Of a stretch of DNA of 30,643 nucleotides, positions 26,726 through 30,643 are shown one piece after another (the stretch's first letter is position 1; every line of letters starts with the position of its first letter). The DNA lies in contig JAZTXB010000007.1 of NCBI GenBank assembly GCA_045636225.1, positions 1 through 30,643 of the forward strand, read 5' to 3'. This DNA comes from UMGS1613 sp045636225 (GTDB taxonomy: Bacteria > Bacillota_I > Bacilli_A > RF39 > UBA660). The position numbers were made by a program, and so were the translations under genes. The notes beneath the pieces are model-generated. The model did no database searches, was not told the DNA's origin, and saw only the letters and a list, made by a program, of their open reading frames with translations.

Positions 26726-27167
26726 ATATATTATTAAGTTTTTCCTTTATTGTTTTACTAACAAAACTCATATCTGCCTTACCTTTTAATTTAGGTGTTA
26801 CAAATCCCATTAATTTACCCATATCAGATGGTTTTTCTGGTTTTAAAGTATTAAATGCATCATCTATTACTTTTATAATATCATCTTCACTTAATTGTTC
26901 AGGCATATATTTATTTAAAATTTCTATTTCCCCTTGAGTTTGAGTTATTAAATCATTTCTTCCTGCTTTTTCAAATTCTAATATAGATTCTTTTCTAGTT
27001 TTTATTTGTTTACTAATTACAGCAACTACATCTTCATCATTCAACTCTTGCTTTTTATTTATTTCTTCTAATTGCATAGCACCTTTAACCATTCTAAGTA
27101 CAGTTAATGTTTCTTTATCTTGATTTTTCATAGCTGCTACTAAATCATTTAATATTTTTTCTCTCAT
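26724..27167 (-). CDS. yqeY: YqeY/GatB-tail family protein
   Basis: A 147-residue protein resembling the tRNA-binding tail of GatB, function not settled. Recognisable blocks are LTVLRMVKGAMQLEEI, the AVISKQIKTRKESILEFEKAGR helix region, EIEILNKYMPEQLSEDEI-like EQLSEDDIIKV, and DMGKLMGFVTPKLKGKAD near the C-terminus. The ATG at 27167 has AAGGAG upstream. It lies directly behind rpsU, as in Bacillus, separated only by a short hairpin that may act as an attenuator. Confidence 0.95.
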   Translation of the reverse strand: MREKILNDLVAAMKNQDKETLTVLRMVKGAMQLEEINKKQELNDEDVVAVISKQIKTRKESILEFEKAGRNDLITQTQGEIEILNKYMPEQLSEDDIIKVIDDAFNTLKPEKPSDMGKLMGFVTPKLKGKADMSFVSKTIKEKLNNI

Positions 27168-27181
27168 AATATTCTCCTTAA

Positions 27182-27206
27182 AAATTAAAGAGCTATAACA
27201 GCTCTT
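27182..27206 (-). terminator. Hairpin between rpsU and yqeY, probable attenuator
   Basis: Minus-strand stem AAGAGCT / AGCTCTT with a 5-base loop, then TAATTTTT. The rpsU TAA begins in the first arm. The interrupted T run suggests partial termination, with readthrough into yqeY. Confidence 0.7.
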
Positions 27207-27399
27207 AATGATTATATCTTTCTCTTTTTCTAGTATTTTTAATACCTTGTTCTTTTTTCTCTCTACGTCTAACTCCTGGTTTTTTATAACCTTCTTGTTT
27301 TTCTCTAACTTTTTTTAGGAGGCCGTCTCTTGCATTCTTTTGTTTCATTGTACGTAAAGCACTATCAACATTACCATTTCTTACTACTACCTTTGACAC
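27205..27399 (-). CDS. rpsU: 30S ribosomal protein S21
   Basis: Small basic ribosomal protein of 64 residues: SKVVVRNGNVDSALRTMKQK followed by a Lys/Arg-rich tail with GVRRREKKEQ. The start is GTG at 27399 with GGAGGG five bases upstream; an ATG overlapping it is out of frame. A strong promoter precedes it and yqeY follows. Length is normal for Bacillota (57-65 residues). Confidence 0.96.
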   Translation of the reverse strand: MSKVVVRNGNVDSALRTMKQKNARDGLLKKVREKQEGYKKPGVRRREKKEQGIKNTRKRERYNH

Positions 27400-27428
27400 A
27401 TTATCCCTCCTTTCACAAATCTATCAGT

Positions 27429-27457
27429 ATTATAGCACCGATTTAAAAAATATACAA
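27429..27457 (-). promoter_or_regulatory. Strong sigma-A promoter of rpsU
   Basis: TTGTAT (27457-27452), a 17-base spacer ending in TGC and TATAAT (27434-27429), giving both a -35 and an extended -10, 30 bases before the GTG. Confidence 0.8.
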
Positions 27458-27491
27458 GAAAAACTTTTGATTTTAAAGCACTTTTCACACT

Positions 27492-27527
27492 TTTATACAA
27501 AAAAACACTTTTATCAAGTGTTTTTTT
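27492..27527 (-). terminator. Intrinsic terminator of the zinc-ribbon/WG protein gene
   Basis: Minus-strand 12-bp stem AAAAAAACACTT / AAGTGTTTTTTT with a 5-base loop. The TAA of the gene lies in the first arm. Confidence 0.85.
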
Positions 27528-29289
27528 ATGCTTCTGTATATATTTTTTCAAAATTCATATTATAATATATCGTTTTTCCATTCTTTGTTTCTTTAAAATA
27601 ATTTGTCTTTATTGTTATTTCACTAGTAGCGTCAAATTCAATTTTTTGTTTAGTTAATAAATTATAAACAACTATTTTTTGTAATTTATCACTCCATGAA
27701 TTTTTATCATCTACATATATTTTTTGTACTACAAATAAACTATTTGAAGAATCTACTATATCATAACTATCTCCATCTTCAAACTTTATATATTCTTTTT
27801 TTGAATTTGCATCATATATAAATATTTTATCATTATTTTCTACATACATTAAATCCTTTGATTCTTTTTGAATCATATATTCATGTACATTTTCTGGTAA
27901 ATAATCTATATCATCATACATACATGGAATAATAACTTTTTTATCGTCTATTAATCCATATCCATTATCACAGCTTACTATTTGTCTTTGGGTTATATCT
28001 ATTTCCTCTTTTATATCTATGTCTATTTCTTCTAATTTAGGTTCCTCTGTTAATAACTTTTTATTTTTTATATCATAGTAATAATATTGTTGCTCTTTTC
28101 CTGCATCTTCATATAAATATCCATAATCAAGCTTAATATAATTATCCCCATATAACTTTACGTTGTATATATCACCTTTTATTGAATAAACTATCTTTTT
28201 ATCCTTTACATAAAATGTTTCAGCTCTATCATAATTATCATCATTAATATAGAAAATTCCATTTGAAGATTCGTTAATTGAATTAGAATATGAATTTTTT
28301 GGATCTTTATATTGGTTTTCATATATGACAGTACCATCTTTTAAATCAATTAAATATTCTTTATATTCTGTACCTTTTTGAAGAACTATTATACCAAATT
28401 GTTCATCATCGGTAACTTCAAGTCTATATATTAAAGAATCTGTTTTATATACAACTTTACCCTCAGGATTTATTATTCCATACTGAGTTAAATCAATACT
28501 ATTATATTTAAAATACCCATCATCTGCCTCATAAAGTTGCAGTGATTTATCTGAAATAGCCTTTAATTTTTTATCATATAGGACTCCATCTATTAACCAA
28601 GACTCAGTTTCTTCTATATGCTTTATTGCATAATAACTAGTAGCTCTTACTTTAATATTTTGATTCTTATCTATTAATGCAGAAGTCCCATCATCTAATT
28701 CTACATATGTAAAATCTCCATTAAAATCATTTGCAGTATTGTATTTTATATTTTTAGGCATTTTACCAGATGGGTCAATATATACATATCCACCATCTTT
28801 ACGCACTGGAATTACTTGATTTAAATCAAATAAACTTGCTACATCCTTTGTATCTTTGCTTCCACCTGACATAATAGCTAATACAATAACAATAATTATT
28901 ACAGCAATAACCGCTCCACCTATTATAAATAGTATTTTTTTATTTAATTTAAACGATTTCTTTTCTTTTTTTATTGAATCAGAATTCATAATAGGTTCAG
29001 AAGTAACAACTTTTTGTTGTTCCATACCTATTCTATTTTCATTAACTATAGATTGATTTACAACCGGCATTGATTGGTTTACACCAACTTGACTTACAAC
29101 TGGTGCTGGATTACTTGATTCAACACCATTTATCAAACTTGCTGAATTATTAACTATAAAATTACTTGTTTCTCCTTCTATACTTAAATTATTAACCATA
29201 TTTTGAGTTCCATTTTGTAGTGTATTCCCACAAGACACGCAAAATTTAGAACTATCATTATTTTGTTTACCACACTTATTACAAATCAT
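27526..29289 (-). CDS. Zinc-ribbon, single-TM protein with WG-repeat-like ectodomain
   Basis: A 587-residue protein with a cytoplasmic zinc ribbon (C3-N-K-C6, C17-V-S-C20) and a disordered Ser/Asn/Val-rich linker holding repeated VNQS. One transmembrane helix follows (about 119-141), then a beta-rich outer part. That part has repeated units of about 40-60 residues, each alternating a value-like phrase and a Gly/Tyr turn: GGYVYIDPSGKMP, TSALIDKNQNI, QYGIINPEGKVVY and NGYGLIDDKKVIIP. These are typical of WG (KWG) repeats. ATG 29289 is chosen over GTG 29295 because AGAGGTG lies five bases upstream. Own promoter and terminator. Function unknown; a surface or envelope sensor is a guess. Same architecture of zinc ribbon plus membrane as the DUF5684 protein, but unrelated core. 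Confidence 0.88.
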   Translation of the reverse strand: MICNKCGKQNNDSSKFCVSCGNTLQNGTQNMVNNLSIEGETSNFIVNNSASLINGVESSNPAPVVSQVGVNQSMPVVNQSIVNENRIGMEQQKVVTSEPIMNSDSIKKEKKSFKLNKKILFIIGGAVIAVIIIVIVLAIMSGGSKDTKDVASLFDLNQVIPVRKDGGYVYIDPSGKMPKNIKYNTANDFNGDFTYVELDDGTSALIDKNQNIKVRATSYYAIKHIEETESWLIDGVLYDKKLKAISDKSLQLYEADDGYFKYNSIDLTQYGIINPEGKVVYKTDSLIYRLEVTDDEQFGIIVLQKGTEYKEYLIDLKDGTVIYENQYKDPKNSYSNSINESSNGIFYINDDNYDRAETFYVKDKKIVYSIKGDIYNVKLYGDNYIKLDYGYLYEDAGKEQQYYYYDIKNKKLLTEEPKLEEIDIDIKEEIDITQRQIVSCDNGYGLIDDKKVIIPCMYDDIDYLPENVHEYMIQKESKDLMYVENNDKIFIYDANSKKEYIKFEDGDSYDIVDSSNSLFVVQKIYVDDKNSWSDKLQKIVVYNLLTKQKIEFDATSEITIKTNYFKETKNGKTIYYNMNFEKIYTEA

Positions 29290-29311
29290 ACACACACCTC
29301 TATTCTTCTTA

Positions 29312-29340
29312 AGTATAGCACGTTTATATATAAAAATCTA
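29312..29340 (-). promoter_or_regulatory. Promoter of the zinc-ribbon/WG gene
   Basis: Extended -10 TGCTATACT (29320-29312) lies 22 bases before ATG 29289, with TAGATT (29340-29335) at 17 bases. Confidence 0.6.
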
Positions 29341-29343
29341 TAC

Positions 29344-29371
29344 AAAAAAGGAAGAAAAAACTTCCTTTTTT
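29344..29371 (-). terminator. Terminator of the double-glycine peptide operon
   Basis: An 11-bp stem AAAAAAGGAAG / CTTCCTTTTTT with a 6-base loop and terminal T run lies 18 bases after the last small ORF. Confidence 0.87.
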
Positions 29372-29388
29372 AAAAATTTAACGCCTTT

Positions 29389-29565
29389 TTAAAAAATACA
29401 AACATTTTTACTACCTACCATTCTTATAATTGTACCTGTTATTCTGCCAGTTTCAATTATAAAATCAAATATGTAATTTAAAAGTGTCAACCATATAGGA
29501 ACAGTTACTATAATTAACGCAGCAATCAATATTCTTTTATAATTAGAATGAACAAACTTTACCAC
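29389..29565 (-). CDS. Small membrane ORF repeating the C-terminal pattern of peptide 2
   Basis: A 58-residue frame read from GTG 29565, out of frame with and overlapping peptide 2 by 23 bases; the ribosome site is weak and no ATG start exists, so the start is a best guess. It has one hydrophobic helix (about 12-38) and ends with ETGRITGTIIRMVGSKNVCI-F. Aligned without gaps to the last 21 residues of peptide 2 (DLGRSLGTSIRRTISGKVCS-F), 10 positions are identical: G, R, G, T, I, R, S, V, C and F. No double-glycine leader is present. It may be a leaderless third component, an immunity peptide, a +1 frameshift extension of peptide 2, or a decaying tandem duplicate. Confidence 0.5.
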   Translation of the reverse strand: MVKFVHSNYKRILIAALIIVTVPIWLTLLNYIFDFIIETGRITGTIIRMVGSKNVCIF

Positions 29566-29710
29566 TAATAGTTCTTCTTATAGAAGTCCCAAGACTTCTT
29601 CCTAAATCTACTAATGTAGTAACAGCTCTAGATAGTGCATTTAGAAATGAAGCTGATATACTAGCACCACCTGATATATATAACATTTCTTCTTTTTTTA
29701 ATTCTGTCAT
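29543..29710 (-). CDS. Double-glycine precursor peptide 2 (bacteriocin-like)
   Basis: A 55-residue precursor. Leader MTELKKEEMLYISGG (15 residues) is a classic double-glycine leader; cleavage after G15 by a C39 peptidase-ABC exporter leaves a 40-residue cationic core. The core has small residues at every fourth position (S17, S21, A25, A29), a G37-x3-G41 pair, an Arg-rich stretch I44-R-R and one cysteine, C53, three from the end. The start is unambiguous: ATG 29710 lies four bases after AGGAGG, and that ribosome site overlaps the stop of peptide 1. No lanthipeptide-type Ser/Thr/Cys pattern and no modifying enzyme are visible, so an unmodified class II type is most likely. Confidence 0.85.
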   Translation of the reverse strand: MTELKKEEMLYISGGASISASFLNALSRAVTTLVDLGRSLGTSIRRTISGKVCSF

Positions 29711-29718
29711 ATTTCCTC

Positions 29719-29859
29719 CTAATTACATTTTAATGGTCTTATAATACCATCAATAAGTCCTATTATAAAAGATACACCTGCTCCAATACCCAACCAAAGT
29801 CCTATATTTATTCCACCACCACTGATTTGTTTCATTTCTTCTAAACTCAAATTTTTCAT
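29719..29859 (-). CDS. Double-glycine precursor peptide 1 (bacteriocin-like)
   Basis: A 46-residue precursor. Leader MKNLSLEEMKQISGG (15 residues) matches the double-glycine consensus (LSxEE-M-x2-I-x-GG). The 31-residue core is strongly hydrophobic and has glycines at 16, 20, 24 and 28, three consecutive GxxxG motifs, plus G34-x3-G38, ending R-P-L-K-C45-N46. Such glycine zippers are typical of two-peptide class IIb bacteriocins. Its ATG overlaps the TGA of the accessory gene in an ATGA junction, so translation is coupled. It is followed eight bases later by peptide 2. Confidence 0.87.
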   Translation of the reverse strand: MKNLSLEEMKQISGGGINIGLWLGIGAGVSFIIGLIDGIIRPLKCN

Positions 29860-30293
29860 AAATCAAAACCTTTCTTTATTTTATTTTTTATTATTTTAAA
29901 TAAACTTGTTCTATCTTTTAAAATACTAACTTGTACTATATTATTATTTACCTTTATATATTCTTCTAACTCAACACTTAATAAAACATCGTTTTCATTA
30001 ATATTTACAACATTATATTTATAATTATTATTTTCTATATATAGTTTATTATTTTTATTTATAGGGAAATCTTCTTTTTCTAATACTAAATTAACATATG
30101 AGTTATTATTATCTAACACTATATATCCATTATAATTTTTATAAACATTAAACGTAATGAAAGAACATATTATAAATAATATAAATAAAATACTAATAAT
30201 TATAATCCAAGACGTAGAATAAAAAGAATTGTTCTTATTTAGTATGATTGCAGAATTATTATAAATATCTATGTTATCCTCTTTTAACTTCAT
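29856..30293 (-). CDS. Minimal exporter accessory (membrane fusion-like) protein
   Basis: A 145-residue protein with a short cytoplasmic N-terminus, one transmembrane helix (about 26-50) and an Asn-rich beta-like outer part (YNGYIVLD, NNKLYIENNNYKYNVV), ending SILKDRTSLFKIIKNKIKKG. The order ABC exporter, accessory, precursors and the single N-terminal helix suggest the role of the HlyD-like accessory in double-glycine exporters. It is only about a third of the usual length and lacks the coiled-coil hairpin. ATG 30293 is preferred, with AGGAG 12 bases upstream; a TTG at 30305 would fall directly on that site. It overlaps the ABC gene by 20 bases and peptide 1 by four. Confidence 0.7.
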   Translation of the reverse strand: MKLKEDNIDIYNNSAIILNKNNSFYSTSWIIIISILFILFIICSFITFNVYKNYNGYIVLDNNNSYVNLVLEKEDFPINKNNKLYIENNNYKYNVVNINENDVLLSVELEEYIKVNNNIVQVSILKDRTSLFKIIKNKIKKGFDL

Positions 30294-30643
30294 TTTTTTG
30301 AGCAACTCCTTTTTCTATTTCTATTAAATTATCAAACAAATCTAAATTATCAAGTCTATGTGATATTACTATTATTGTTTTATTTTTATAATATTTAAAA
30401 ATATTTTTTAATATTTTTCTTTCTAAATTAATATCTACTTGATTAAGTCCTTCATCAATTATTAATATATTAAAATTTCTTAGAAGTGCTCTTGCAAGTA
30501 TTATTCTTTGCTTCTCTCCTCCTGATAAATTAAATCCATTTTCCTCTATTAACATATTAAATACTAAATTATTATCTATTATTACATTAACATGACACAT
30601 ACGAGTTATATCTAAAAGAATAGATTTATTACTATTATCAAAG
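30274..30643 (-). CDS. ABC transporter ATPase, C-terminal part (peptide exporter), cut by window edge
   Basis: The frame is open to base 30643, so only the last 122 residues are in the window. They hold the second half of an ABC ATPase: signature LSGGEKQR, Walker B with catalytic Glu in ILIIDEG, D-loop NQVD and the switch histidine in VISHRLDNLDLFD. DEG-LNQVD replaces the usual DEA-TSALD, an unusual D-loop, but the catalytic Glu and His are intact. By context (double-glycine precursors downstream) it should be a peptidase-containing ABC transporter (PCAT) that cleaves and exports the precursors. The C39 peptidase and membrane domains would lie outside the window, so this is inference. Confidence 0.87.
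   Translation of the reverse strand, partial: FDNSNKSILLDITRMCHVNVIIDNNLVFNMLIEENGFNLSGGEKQRIILARALLRNFNILIIDEGLNQVDINLERKILKNIFKYYKNKTIIVISHRLDNLDLFDNLIEIEKGVAQKNEVKRG

Noticed and set aside
29543..29859. Lanthipeptide precursors
   Set aside because: Only one Cys per core, no modifying enzyme in the visible part of the locus, and double-glycine leaders typical of unmodified class II peptides.
1..30643. Mycoplasma-type code (TGA as Trp) because of the extreme AT content
   Set aside because: Six genes end in TGA at the right family length, and Trp is encoded by TGG, for example in nth-neighbouring dnaD and in peptide 1.
1..30643. CRISPR arrays, tRNA or rRNA genes, insertion sequences
   Set aside because: I saw no regularly spaced direct repeats, cloverleaf-like GC-richer islands or transposase motifs; the intergenic gaps are too short.

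Overview
This is an AT-rich window (by eye about a quarter G+C) from a low-GC Gram-positive bacterium. Six genes (nth, rsgA, nifJ, spo0A, the prepilin-like gene and the exporter accessory gene) end in TGA, so the ordinary bacterial code is in use and not the Mycoplasma code. A class A penicillin-binding protein, a DnaD-type replication protein, PrkC/PrpC-type signalling and a complete Spo0A point to a walled Bacillota with an endospore-lineage regulator. Pyruvate:ferredoxin oxidoreductase and acetate kinase indicate anaerobic fermentation to acetate. An uncultured gut lineage of Bacilli or Clostridia fits, but the window alone does not fix the taxon.

Layout. Bases 1-2856 carry a plus-strand class A PBP; everything after it is on the minus strand. 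Reading down that strand from the right edge: (i) 30643-29344 is the tail of a peptide-exporter operon, with an ABC ATPase (cut by the window edge), a very short membrane accessory protein, two small double-glycine precursor peptides too short for ordinary gene calling, and a third overlapping small membrane ORF, closed by a terminator; (ii) 29289-27526 is a zinc-ribbon/one-TM/WG-repeat-like protein; (iii) 27399-26724 is rpsU-yqeY; (iv) 26632-23407 is lysS, a histidine phosphatase and ackA; (v) 23342-20895 is a DHH phosphoesterase and a prepilin-like mosaic protein; (vi) 20819-17683 is pgk, a GT4 glycosyltransferase and tpiA; (vii) 17573-16815 is spo0A; (viii) 16802-16174 is a decayed DUF1016/YhcG nuclease; (ix) 16142-12750 is nifJ; (x) 12691-11179 is a small acidic protein and an unfamiliar 454-residue protein; (xi) 11115-10543 is a DUF5684 membrane protein; (xii) 10470-5547 is the conserved rlmN-prpC-prkC-rsgA-rpe cluster; (xiii) 5486-4224 is tig; (xiv) 4106-2873 is dnaD-nth.

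The most novel part is the right edge. The two precursors have 15-residue leaders of the same type ending in ISGG, cores with small residues every fourth position, and a single cysteine at or next to the end of the core. A third ORF, out of frame and overlapping the second, repeats the C-terminal pattern of the second peptide. This looks like an undescribed multi-peptide bacteriocin or signal system with a minimal exporter. Secondary points of interest are a Spo0A-box-like site upstream of spo0A, a possible HopA1-like protein behind a promoter with a very short leader, a pilin-anchored LamG-like protein, and stop codons repeatedly embedded in terminator hairpins.
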